A DNA stretch of 64,000 nt, taken from positions 558,001 to 622,000 of the forward strand of contig NZ_AP017368.1 in NCBI RefSeq assembly GCF_002355955.1, given 5' to 3'. Below, piece by piece: positions 10,035 through 17,794 of the stretch. The stretch is from Candidatus Desulfovibrio trichonymphae (lineage in GTDB: Bacteria; Desulfobacterota; Desulfovibrionia; Desulfovibrionales; Desulfovibrionaceae). Position numbers and translations under genes: made by a program. The notes beneath the pieces are model-generated. The model was not told the DNA's origin and ran no database searches. It was given only the letters and a program-made list of their open reading frames with translations. Within the stretch, counting starts at the first letter, position 1. Each line of letters opens with the position of its first letter.

Positions 10035-10928
10035 ATGAAGCGGTTATTTCCGCGCATTTTTCTGCTGTTTCTCAGTATAGCGCTTGCTGCGACTGTTCGT
10101 CCCGCCGAAGCTGTTGACGCCCCGAAAGAAGGGATATTGCTTGCGGCCTTCGGCACCACTGTGCCCGAGGCCATGAGCGTCTATACAGATATTGAGCAAA
10201 CATTTAAGGCCGAATTTCCGGGCTCGTCTGTGGAATGGGCCTATACCTCGCAGATTATCCGCCGCAAGCTTGAAAAACAGGGCCGTCCCGTGGGTGGCGT
10301 CAGCGACGGGCTGGCCGCGCTGGCCGCGCGGGGTGTGAAAGTTGTGCGTGTGCAGTCGTTGCACATCATGGCCGGCGAGGAATTTGCGGAACTTGCGCGC
10401 GCCGTGCTTATTGACGTGCAAAAAAATCCCGGCCGTTTTAACGCCGTATATCTGGGCAGACCCCTCCTTGAATCCCGTCAGGACGCGCTGGAAGCAGCCG
10501 CGGCTCTGGTTGGGGACACAAAGAAAGCGGGCGGCGAAGCGCTGGTGTTCATGGGACACGGGCAGAGCCAAGGCAGGGCGGATTTGGTTTTTGAAGGCGT
10601 GCGTGCTGTGTTCAGGGAAATTGATCCGCGTTTCTTTATGGCCACAGCGGAGGGTGCACGGAATTTTGACCGCCTTCTGCGCGACCTCAAGTCCGGCAAG
10701 GTTCGCCGCGTACGGCTGCAGGCACTGATGCTTGTGGCCGGAGAGCACGCCCGCAATGATCTGGCCGGAGATGAAAAGGATTCCTGGGCGTCCAGGCTCA
10801 AAGCAGTCGGTTTTCAGATAAAGGCCGATTTGCGCGGCCTTGGAGAAATGGACGGCATACGCAGTATTTTTGTGCGCCACGCCAAAGAAAGCGGCGACGA
10901 TCTGACGAAGGAGCCGAAAAAACAATAG
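10035..10928 (+). CDS. cbiK: Periplasmic sirohydrochlorin cobaltochelatase CbiK (CbiKP type)
   Basis: 297 residues; the first ~25 (MKRLFPRIFLLFLSIALAA) form a signal peptide, so the enzyme is exported, as for the D. vulgaris CbiKP form. The mature part has the class II chelatase motifs LLAAFGTTVPEAM, VVRVQSLHIMAGEEF, EALVFMGHGQSQGRAD and LQALMLVAGEHARNDLAG; the His residues in GHG and GEHA are the likely metal ligands. The family inserts Co2+ (also Fe2+) into sirohydrochlorin; the periplasmic form is thought to serve metal or haem handling. GAGGAGG precedes the ATG at 10035; a longer frame back to 9912 overlaps the riboswitch and is not used. First gene of a five-gene operon. Confidence 0.92.
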   Translation: MKRLFPRIFLLFLSIALAATVRPAEAVDAPKEGILLAAFGTTVPEAMSVYTDIEQTFKAEFPGSSVEWAYTSQIIRRKLEKQGRPVGGVSDGLAALAARGVKVVRVQSLHIMAGEEFAELARAVLIDVQKNPGRFNAVYLGRPLLESRQDALEAAAALVGDTKKAGGEALVFMGHGQSQGRADLVFEGVRAVFREIDPRFFMATAEGARNFDRLLRDLKSGKVRRVRLQALMLVAGEHARNDLAGDEKDSWASRLKAVGFQIKADLRGLGEMDGIRSIFVRHAKESGDDLTKEPKKQ

Positions 10929-12002
10929 ATGTCAATTAAAAAACTGCCGCTCATACATAACACGACGCCAGCCGTAAGGCGACATACGCCCGTTCTTGTC
11001 TTTTTGGCCGGGATATGGCTCTGCTCGCTGCCGGTGGCCTGTCTTTCCGGCCCCGTGCCCATAAGCGCGGCGGATGTGTTTTTGGCTCTGGCAGCTCGTC
11101 TTGGCCTTGCAGATGCCCCGGCGGAAGCGGCGAACCTGCTTGTGGTGGGCGACATACGTCTAGCGCGTGTTGTCATGGCGGCATTGTGCGGCGGCGCTCT
11201 TTCCACGGCCGGCGTTACATTGCAGGGCGTTTTGAGAAATCCCTTGGCGGATCCCTTTACGCTGGGCATTTCCGCAGGCGCGGCTTGCGGAGCGAGCATG
11301 GTAATCGCGTTTGGCGGCGCGATTGTGCATACCGGCATCTCTGCTTTCTCACAGGCCGGCCTTGTTGCGCCCGCCGCCCTCACAGGAGCGCTGCTGGCGC
11401 TGTTCGGTGCGCTCTGCCTTGGTGCCGGGGGGGAGGAAGCGTTGCGCCGCGAACGCGTCGTGCTTGCCGGCATTGCCGTCTCCGCGTTTCTGGGGGCACT
11501 GGTGGCGCTCGTCAAAGCGCTGAATGAAGAATCCGTCACCAGCATTGTTTTCTGGATTCTGGGTTCGCTGCAGGGCCGCGGATGGGACAGTCTGCCAATG
11601 CTGCTCTGCACGCTGCTGCCCGGATTCGCACTGGTGTGCATAAATTGGAGAAAGCTCGATGTGCTCTGCCTTGGCGATGATACGGCAGCCCATCTAGGAA
11701 TTTCTGTGGGAAGCGCCCGTTTCTGGCTTTTGGCCGGCGCCGGCTGCATGAGCGCCGGTTGTGTGGCTGTGGCGGGGGTCATCGCTTTTGTAGGACTGGT
11801 TGTCCCGCACATACTGCGTCTTGTGCTGGGGGCCGGGCACGGCCCGCTGCTCACTGGCGCTTTTTTCGGCGGCGGTCTTATGCTTGTATGGGCCGACGCG
11901 CTGGCCCGCAACCTGCCGGGCGGCGGACAGGAATTGCCTGTCGGCGTCGTCACTGCCCTGTTGGGTGGACCGTTTTTCGCTCTGCTGGTGGGCAGACGCT
12001 GA
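10929..12002 (+). CDS. FecCD/BtuC family ABC transporter permease (corrinoid, haem or siderophore)
   Basis: 357 residues with about ten hydrophobic segments and the family motifs RLARVVMAALCGGALSTAG, GVTLQGVLRNPLADPFTLGISAGAACGA, WILGSLQGRGWDSL and FVGLVVPHILRLVLG. It directly follows cbiK with no gap, and its stop overlaps the ATPase start (TGATG). Family members import cobalamin, haem or ferric siderophores. The B12 riboswitch and the corrin genes on both sides favour a corrinoid or tetrapyrrole substrate, which is inference. Confidence 0.92.
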   Translation: MSIKKLPLIHNTTPAVRRHTPVLVFLAGIWLCSLPVACLSGPVPISAADVFLALAARLGLADAPAEAANLLVVGDIRLARVVMAALCGGALSTAGVTLQGVLRNPLADPFTLGISAGAACGASMVIAFGGAIVHTGISAFSQAGLVAPAALTGALLALFGALCLGAGGEEALRRERVVLAGIAVSAFLGALVALVKALNEESVTSIVFWILGSLQGRGWDSLPMLLCTLLPGFALVCINWRKLDVLCLGDDTAAHLGISVGSARFWLLAGAGCMSAGCVAVAGVIAFVGLVVPHILRLVLGAGHGPLLTGAFFGGGLMLVWADALARNLPGGGQELPVGVVTALLGGPFFALLVGRR

Positions 12003-12868
12003 TGCTGCGTGTGCGTGACCTCACAGCATGGTATGGCGAACGGCTTGTGCTGCGCGGTTTGAGTTTTGACATAGGTGCCGGCGAATGCGTGGCCTTGCTC
12101 GGGCAAAACGGCAGCGGCAAAACTACGCTCCTGCGGGTGATTTCTGGCGTGCTGCGGCACACGGGCGGTGCGATCTCGCTGCAGGGCACTCCCCTGCAGA
12201 ATATTAAGCCGCGTTTACGCGCGCGACTTTGTGCGGTTGTGCCGCAACGCGAAGAAATTCCTCCAGGACTGACGGCGCGCGAAATGGCGCTGCTTGGCCG
12301 CTACACCTGGCTTTCCTGGCTCGGCGTTTACAGCCGTAAAGACTACATTGCGGCTGACGCGGCATTGACGGCCGTTGGAGCTCGTGAATTGAGCGGAAGA
12401 GCCGTCTCCGGACTTTCCGGCGGAGAACGACAGCGGGTTTTACTCGCGCGAGCGTTCGCGCAGGAAAGCCCCCTGCTCATGCTGGACGAACCGGCGACTG
12501 GCCTTGACCCGGCGCACATGACGGAAATTTTTGACCTGCTTGAACGCCGCCGTGCCGCCGGCACCTGTGTGTTCATGGCCGTGCACGACTATAATCTGGC
12601 CGCGCTCTATGCCACGCGCCTGCTTGGCCTGAAAGGCGGCCGTCTGCTGTTTGACGGGCCTGTGGAGGAGATGATGACCGAGGCGAATCTCAACGCATTG
12701 TACAAGGCTCCTTTTTGCGTTATGCCGCATCCGAAATTCGAACTGCCGCAGGCTTTGACGGGAAGGGCCAATGGGCCGTGGAATCATGCTCCCCATCATA
12801 CCCGCAAAGGCGGAAATCCGGCGTCTTTTCAAAACACGACAGAATTCCTCTGGCAAAACAAGGAATGA
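12002..12868 (+). CDS. BtuD/FepC-type ABC transporter ATPase with repeat-derived C-terminal tail
   Basis: 288 residues. Walker A GQNGSGKTT (~36-44), signature LSGGERQRVLLARA (~138), Walker B LLMLDEPATGLDPAH (~159) and the H-loop AVHDYN are all present. The start ATG at 12002 overlaps the permease stop. The ordinary family end is near NLNALYKAPFCVMPHPKFELPQ. The last ~30 residues (from about NHAPHHTRKGGN) are encoded by a palindromic intergenic-type repeat that has run into the gene, replacing its natural stop. The ATPase core is intact, so it probably still works. Confidence 0.9.
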   Translation: MLRVRDLTAWYGERLVLRGLSFDIGAGECVALLGQNGSGKTTLLRVISGVLRHTGGAISLQGTPLQNIKPRLRARLCAVVPQREEIPPGLTAREMALLGRYTWLSWLGVYSRKDYIAADAALTAVGARELSGRAVSGLSGGERQRVLLARAFAQESPLLMLDEPATGLDPAHMTEIFDLLERRRAAGTCVFMAVHDYNLAALYATRLLGLKGGRLLFDGPVEEMMTEANLNALYKAPFCVMPHPKFELPQALTGRANGPWNHAPHHTRKGGNPASFQNTTEFLWQNKE

Positions 12869-12872
12869 CGCT
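12788..12872 (+). repeat. Palindromic repeat element at the 3' end of the ATPase gene
   Basis: CATCATACCCGCAAAGGCGG at one end and GGAATGACG at the other resemble the short mobile repeats with ends like CGTCATACCCGCGAAGGCGGGAATCC found between genes in many proteobacteria. Here the element supplies the last ~28 codons and the stop of the ATPase gene. No second copy was seen in the window. Confidence 0.45.
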
Positions 12873-12920
12873 GCTTGCATGACAACTTTACGGATCGGCA
12901 AAGAGCCTTTAGGAGCAAAA

Positions 12921-13823
12921 ATGAAAAATACTGCAACAGGTCTCGCGTTCCTGTGCCTGCTGCTCAGCCCGTTTATGCCTGTTGCATCAGACGCGGCGCA
13001 CATCACTGACGACACGGGCCGCAGCGTGACGCTGAACACGCCTGTCACACGCGTTATCGCGCTGTACGGCGCTTTTAATGAATTATTGATGGCGATTGGC
13101 GCGGCCGATTGCCTTATCGCCCGCACAGCGGCTGACGCGGAATTTCCGGCCATAGCCCACCTGCAGGCTATCGGCACGCACATGCGCCCCAATGCTGAAC
13201 TGATTGTGGCCCAAAAGCCGGATGTGGTTCTGCAGCTTGCCGGGCGTCAGGAAGCGCTGATGCAGACAGAATCCCTGCGCGCGCTGGGCCTTGATGTGTT
13301 GACTTTTACCATGGAGTCTTTTGAAGACATATTTCGCGTCACCTCCGTCTTGGGAGAACTTGTCGGACGACAGGAGCAGGCAACCGGGCTTGTCGCCGGT
13401 TTTCGCGCGCGACTCGCGACTCTGTACGCGCGCTGTAGTGGGCAAAAACAACCGCGCGTGTTTTATGAAGTGCGTTACCCCAATCTGCTGGCCGCCGGAA
13501 CGTGCGGTATTGTAAATGAAATCATCACTGCTGCCTGCGGGAAAAATGTGATGCGGGAACCAAAAAAACTGGTGCGCTGTAATGAGGAAACCCTGATTCT
13601 GTCTGATCCGGACATCTACATAGTGCAGCAAGGTCCTATGAACCCTGCGCCGCCGCCGCCAGCAGACCGCCCTCACTACAGAGATCTGCGCGCCGTACGC
13701 GCGAGCCGGGTGCTGGCGGCGGATGAAAAACGCTTTGCCAGGCCTGGACCACGCGCCATTGACGCGGCTGAAGAACTGTCGGACAAACTGCTCGCATACC
13801 CGATTCGCCAGAGCAGCCAATAA
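12921..13823 (+). CDS. Periplasmic substrate-binding protein of the corrinoid/iron ABC transporter (BtuF/FecB family)
   Basis: 300 residues beginning with a signal peptide (MKNTATGLAFLCLLLSPF, cleavage near VASDAA). The mature protein opens ITDDTGRSVTLNTPVTRVIA, the type III binding-protein start, followed by KPDVVLQL, TFTMESFEDIFRVTSVLGELVG and a C-terminal lobe with EVRYPNLLAAGTCGIVNEII. AGGAG lies just before the ATG; a longer frame back to 12771 overlaps the ATPase gene and lacks a signal peptide. It is the third transporter part after permease and ATPase. The ligand is not deducible from sequence; a corrinoid or tetrapyrrole is likely from the riboswitch and neighbours. Confidence 0.9.
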   Translation: MKNTATGLAFLCLLLSPFMPVASDAAHITDDTGRSVTLNTPVTRVIALYGAFNELLMAIGAADCLIARTAADAEFPAIAHLQAIGTHMRPNAELIVAQKPDVVLQLAGRQEALMQTESLRALGLDVLTFTMESFEDIFRVTSVLGELVGRQEQATGLVAGFRARLATLYARCSGQKQPRVFYEVRYPNLLAAGTCGIVNEIITAACGKNVMREPKKLVRCNEETLILSDPDIYIVQQGPMNPAPPPPADRPHYRDLRAVRASRVLAADEKRFARPGPRAIDAAEELSDKLLAYPIRQSSQ

Positions 13824-13862
13824 CTGGCTTTCCTCTGAAACTGCCGATACGGACAAAAAATC

Positions 13863-14597
13863 GTGTGCAAACAAAACTCGCTCTCCGGAACTCTCTACGG
13901 CGTGGGCGTTGGGCCCGGCGCTCCGGATCTGCTGACGATCAGGGCAGTGAACGTGCTCGCGAAGGTGGACGCCATTCTTACCGCCGCATCGCCCCTCAAC
14001 GATTATTCAACAGCACTCAACACTGTATGGACCTGGTTGCGACCGGATGTGCAGATCGTGCGTCTGGAATTTCCCATGACGCGACAGACCGATGTATTGC
14101 GGCAGGCATGGCGCGAAGCGGCACGGCGCACACTGGAAACGCTGAATGAAGGGAAGAGTGCAGCTTTTTTAACCATCGGCGACCCGCTCATTTACAGCAC
14201 ATTCGGCTATCTTTTGCGCACGCTCAAAAAAAGCGAGCCACATGTGTCCGTAGAGATAGTGCCCGGCGTCGCCTCATTTCAGGCGGCCGCCGCACGCGCC
14301 GGCACTGTGCTCTGCGAAGGCGGGCAGAGTCTGCGCCTTATATCCGGCACCAACAGTGCGGCAGAACTCACAAAAGAACTGACCGGAGCTGACACGGCCG
14401 TTATTTTAAAAGCCTACCGCAACATAGCGGGGATACATGATGCCCTGCGCGCAAGCTGCCGCGACAAAACCTGCCTTATGGCCTGTCATGTTGAGCAGCC
14501 CGAAGAACGCATTACGCTGGGACTAGATGAAACTGCGGGCACGCCGCCTTATATGTCGTTGATTATAAGCAGAAAGGACGAAGAAGTTCAACAATGA
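13863..14597 (+). CDS. cobI: Precorrin-2 / cobalt-factor II C20-methyltransferase
   Basis: 244 residues starting at GTG 13863. TLYGVGVGPGAPDLLTIRAV is the SAM-binding start of tetrapyrrole methylases; SAAFLTIGDPLIYSTFGYLL and VEIVPGVASFQAAAARAG are the specific CobI/CbiL signatures. It methylates C20 of the corrin precursor using SAM. Because the operon encodes a cobalt chelatase, the substrate is likely cobalt-factor II (CbiL function). Same strand and spacing as the transporter genes, so probably under the B12 riboswitch. The order cbiK, transporter, cobI matches the known desulfovibrio arrangement. Confidence 0.9.
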   Translation: MCKQNSLSGTLYGVGVGPGAPDLLTIRAVNVLAKVDAILTAASPLNDYSTALNTVWTWLRPDVQIVRLEFPMTRQTDVLRQAWREAARRTLETLNEGKSAAFLTIGDPLIYSTFGYLLRTLKKSEPHVSVEIVPGVASFQAAAARAGTVLCEGGQSLRLISGTNSAAELTKELTGADTAVILKAYRNIAGIHDALRASCRDKTCLMACHVEQPEERITLGLDETAGTPPYMSLIISRKDEEVQQ

Positions 14598-14763
14598 TTT
14601 TCAGGTCGTCCTGACGGAGAATGTCGCCGACTATGAAAAATTGACGCATTGATTGAATCTCGCAGAAAACACGACGCCAACATGGCCAAGCCCCTGCCAA
14701 GCAACCAGAAAAATCAATTGGTTAAGCTCAAAGAGTCAGCCTCTTTTCTGTGCATTGTCTATT

Positions 14764-14899
14764 TTGTCCCTGCTCTGTCCCCATTTTTGTATAAAGGGGG
14801 CAGTGAAGCCCCCGACGGGAACTTGCCAGGTATGTCATGCCTGACGAACGTTTGGACGGAACTGATAGCTCCTGGCGAGCTCCTCTTATAAAAATGGGG
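14764..14899. repeat. TGTCCC pair and inverted repeat in a 335-bp gene-free stretch
   Basis: Between cobI and the DUF927 relic (14598-14933) no gene is seen. TGTCCC occurs at 14766-14771 and 14777-14782, and CCCCATTTTT (14779-14788) pairs with AAAAATGGGG (14890-14899). The hexamer is the same one that clusters at 15.65-15.72 and 16.41-16.51 kb, so this may be the left end of the same relic element. Confidence 0.45.
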
Positions 14900-14933
14900 T
14901 GGGCTGAGCGCAAGAAAGGAGCGCGAGCTTTTA

Positions 14934-15644
14934 TTGCGCTATCTTGAGAACATACAGCCGGTGCGGCGTTTTTTGGGAGTCGACCGCACCGGCTGGCATG
15001 ATGCTGCCTTCATCCTACCGGGACAAGTATTTCCTGAGGAGAAGAGCTCTGAAATCATACTCCAGTCGATGCCTTCACGCAACCCTTACACACAAGGAGG
15101 TTCGCTGGAAGGGTGGAAAGAGACGATAGGTACCTGGGCTGAGGGTAACAGCCGGGTTATGCTGGTAATATGCGCGTCATTGGTGGGATCGCTTCTGAGG
15201 CCACTGGGGCAAGAATCAGGCGGTTTTCACCTTTTTGGCACCAGTTCAACGGATAAAACCATTAACGATGGCTTTATTCATGGCGAGCAACTGATAACGG
15301 CCTTGCGTTCGGATACCTTTCTCTGTCTCGATGAAATATCTCAGGCCGAATGGAGGACTTTGCAAATCGTGCAGCGGTTCCAACTCTTCATTGAAAAGCA
15401 CGGCGCAAGCAGGTTTCAGGTTTTGACTCGGGGCGGAGTGATGGGCGAGACCTGTCGAGGCCGTGCAGGATTCCGCTATGAAAATGGGGAGGGCCGGACT
15501 ATTTTTTATTTTCTTGATGAAGTTTTTAAGGAGGTCGGACTTCTTATAAAATACAAGCTGCCTCAAACAGTGGCAGATATTGGGGGGCGTCCAAGACTCT
15601 ATGCAGTATCTATCCCTGATGAAGCGGAGAGTAGGACTACATAA
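14934..15644 (+). pseudogene. DUF927-type phage/plasmid helicase-primase remnant
   Basis: An open frame of 236 codons holds scrambled pieces of a DUF927 replication protein: GWKETIGTWAEGNSRVMLVICASLVGSLLRPL, then HLFGTSSTDKT, LRSDTFLCLDEIS and FRYENGEGRTIFYFLDEVFKEV. In intact members the Walker A is G-x-S-S-T-G-K-T; here the Gly is Asp. The segment between Walker A and the LDE Walker B (normally with W-x-x-T-x-N-A-L-E) is missing, and the protein is far shorter than the usual 500-800 residues. It is thus a dead replication gene of a prophage satellite or integrative plasmid. An iteron cluster begins at its stop. Confidence 0.65.
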
Positions 15645-15750
15645 AAGCGGGACAAGAACCATGACAGGGACACATGGCGGGACAGCGGAAACATAGGCGC
15701 AGCAACGACCCCCCCTTGTCCCGCTAAAAAATAACATATATCTGTATCTC
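15641..15750 (+). repeat. GGGACA iteron cluster, left copy of a ~110-130-bp inverted repeat
   Basis: GGGACA occurs three times in direct orientation (15650, 15667, 15679) and once inverted (TGTCCC, 15717). The block, including GCGCAGCAACGA and TAAAAAATAACATATA, reappears in reverse complement at 16390-16522 with gaps. It starts at the DUF927 stop codon, the usual place for a replication origin next to its initiator gene. Confidence 0.65.
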
Positions 15751-15838
15751 GCCCTTGCTATGTTTTTCGGGTTGTGCTGCGAAAAAAATTAACAGGTGCA
15801 TTCCAAAAATCAGGGAGGGGGAAATTTCTTGGCAGGTT

Positions 15839-16278
15839 TTATTTCCCAGCCTCTTTTTTTATTGTGGCCTTACGCGTTTTTTCATTTTTCAGGTTGTTTA
15901 CAATTTCCTTTGCTGCTTCTTTAAAAACATATTCCCATGCGCCTATTGTAAAGGCACCACCGAAGGCAATAGATCGTTACAAAGGCGTTAGCAGCAAGTT
16001 TTGTTTCACCTGCGCCAGGCATTAGCCAACGCTTGAAAGCGTTTCCAGGTTCATATTTTAGAATATTTACATTTATTATGTAGTTCCCCTGTTCTGAAAA
16101 GGAACTGCGGTTTTTGAGTTCAAACTGTAAGGCATCCCCCATGGCTTGCGCAAGGTCAATCATCCGGCTTGAATTTAAAGCCGGACATATCTTTATTATA
16201 GGAGATTTTTGTAGCACACCCACCAAGCATACCCGCAATCAGAACCATTGACGCCAGAATCGTGCCTAGTTTACACAT
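15839..16278 (-). pseudogene. DUF4410-family lipoprotein, two frameshifts, nested between the inverted repeats
   Basis: The ATG at 16278 follows GGGGAGT and opens MCKLGTILASMVLIAGMLGGC, a lipoprotein signal peptide with lipobox L-G-G-C, then runs to a stop after about 40 codons. A second frame supplies MIDLAQAMGDALQFELKNRS and NVNILKYEPGNAFKRWLMPGAG, the core of DUF4410 proteins. A third gives GAWEYVFKEAAKEIVNNLKN up to the stop at 15839. All three pieces are collinear, so the gene died by small indels. It fills the space between two inverted iteron blocks, apparently as cargo. Confidence 0.65.
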
Positions 16279-16389
16279 GAATACTCCCCTTGTTTTATCA
16301 AGCTGCCCCCGGGTCTGCCAGCAGGGGTACCACCTTCCCTTCTGGTCAGGTTGAACATTTTTCCCCCTTCCCTCTCCCCTTACAAATTT

Positions 16390-16522
16390 AGATACAGGTA
16401 TATGTTATTTTTCACCGGGACAGGCGGGACACCGGGACAGAAAGTGGTTTTTCGTTGCTGCGCTCAGCTATCCGCTGTCCCGTTTTCTTGGCCCGGTCAT
16501 GTCTCTGTCCCGTTTTTTTATG
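16390..16522 (-). repeat. GGGACA iteron cluster, right inverted copy
   Basis: Read on the minus strand, the stretch gives GCGCAGCAACGA and GAAAAATAACATATACCTG as in the left copy. Three GGGACA in plus orientation (about 16417, 16426, 16434) and two TGTCCC (16476, 16506) are present. The two copies face each other around the DUF4410 pseudogene. Confidence 0.65.
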
Positions 16523-16780
16523 GTTTGATATGATACCAAAACTCCAGCATGGTCCCGGATAATGTCACATATGACAAAAAATTATAGGTCGGGAAGATGG
16601 CGGAATTGCTTATACACTATCAGAAAACACGGAGGCCTGTCAAAGCCTGATGCAGAAAGCGCTATTGGAACTCTCACGGCGGTGGCGCTGGTTGCCCATG
16701 CAAGTGATGTCAGACATTTCAACAATGATAAAACAGCTCAAAAATTTAAATGCGTTTGCCTTGGTTCGCGCACGCCTTGT

Positions 16781-17794
16781 TCAAAAGTGGTACAGGAAAA
16801 TCGGTGTGTGCCAGTTCCCTGCCGCAGCGCCGTCAATGTCCAGCCCGAACCAGGCTTTCAGTTTGTCCTTCAGCCAGAAGGTCTTCTTTTTGCGCGCCAA
16901 CAGGTTGCGTTCAAAGGGCACGCCTGTTTGCCTGGCAAGCCAGCGATGGGCGGAATCCTGCCCGCCCAGTTCGTCCTACCAGACCGAGCTGTTTAGCTTC
17001 TCGCCCCGTAAAGATTTTGCCCTTGGCGAGCTACGCCACTTGTTCACGCGGCATGTGCCGCCCCTGTGCCACGATATCGGTAAACTGCGTGTGCATGTCT
17101 GCAAGCACGCCCTCAAAATAGCTTTTTTCTTCGGAAGTCAGCTCCCGCAGATAGGAGCCGGCGTTTTTGTAGGGCATGGTGACAAGCGTTTGCTGCCCTA
17201 TGCCGATTTTATCAAACATGCCCTGCAACTGCGGTATGTCCATGCGCACGCCGATGGAGCCTGTGACTGTGGACGGACTGGCAACACCCTATTCCCGGCC
17301 ATGCTGATCATAAGACCGCCAGACGCGGCAACGGCGCCCATGCTTACAGCCACTGGCCTGCTTTCGGCGAGCTCGGCTAGAGCGGAGTAGACCTCTTGTG
17401 AGGTCGCCGCCCCGCCGCCGGGTGAATCCACCCGCACAAGTACGCCTCCGATGTTCAGGCGGCATTCAATATCGTGTATCCATTGCAATTCGTCGCTGAC
17501 GTCCATGATCGGCCCGCATACCGTGACAAGGGCAAGGCGCTCCCCGCTATTGAGCAGATCACCGCCGTCGTCATTGAGGCTGAACAGGAGTCCTGCGGCA
17601 AGCGCCGTCACAACAGCCGTCGTCCAGAAGATGACGGGATACCGCCTGCGAAATGGCCGCCGAAAAAGATGCCGCCAGACATCGCCCGGAATTTTAGCGA
17701 GCGGACAGGCGCCGGCACAGTTTTCGCGTGAAGCGGGAGCGTCTGTCAGGGCGTCGCCGCGTTTTTTTTCAAAAGAAAACTGATCGGTTGTCAC
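16781..17794 (-). pseudogene. sppA: Signal peptide peptidase SppA (S49 family), broken by several frameshifts and a stop
   Basis: The ATG at 17794 overlaps the acyl-CoA synthetase stop (ATGA). The first frame gives a membrane helix (FWTTAVVTALAAGLLFSLN), VRVDSPGGGAATSQEVYSAL and MGAVAASGGLMISMAGNRV, the S49 nucleophile region. The frame then shifts; RMDIPQLQGMFDKIGIGQQT and KSYFEGVLADMHTQFTDIVA lie in a second frame. After a stop, KGKIFTGREAKQLGLV and WLARQTGVPFERNLL appear in further frames up to 16781. The pieces are collinear and cover the family length of about 330 residues. SppA clears cleaved signal peptides; this copy cannot make an intact protein. 16523-16780 holds nothing recognisable. 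Confidence 0.82.

Noticed and set aside
10814-12160. 448-codon minus-strand ORF opposite the permease gene
   Set aside because: Low-complexity Ala/Pro/Ser-rich antisense frame; the plus-strand permease is fully supported.
15641-16522. CRISPR array from repeated GGGACA units
   Set aside because: The units are only 6-7 bases, unevenly spaced and in both orientations, with no spacer-repeat periodicity and no cas genes.
16562-16996. Plus-strand ORFs of 144-246 codons between the iteron repeat and sppA
   Set aside because: They run antisense through the sppA relic or through sequence without coding signals; no motifs.
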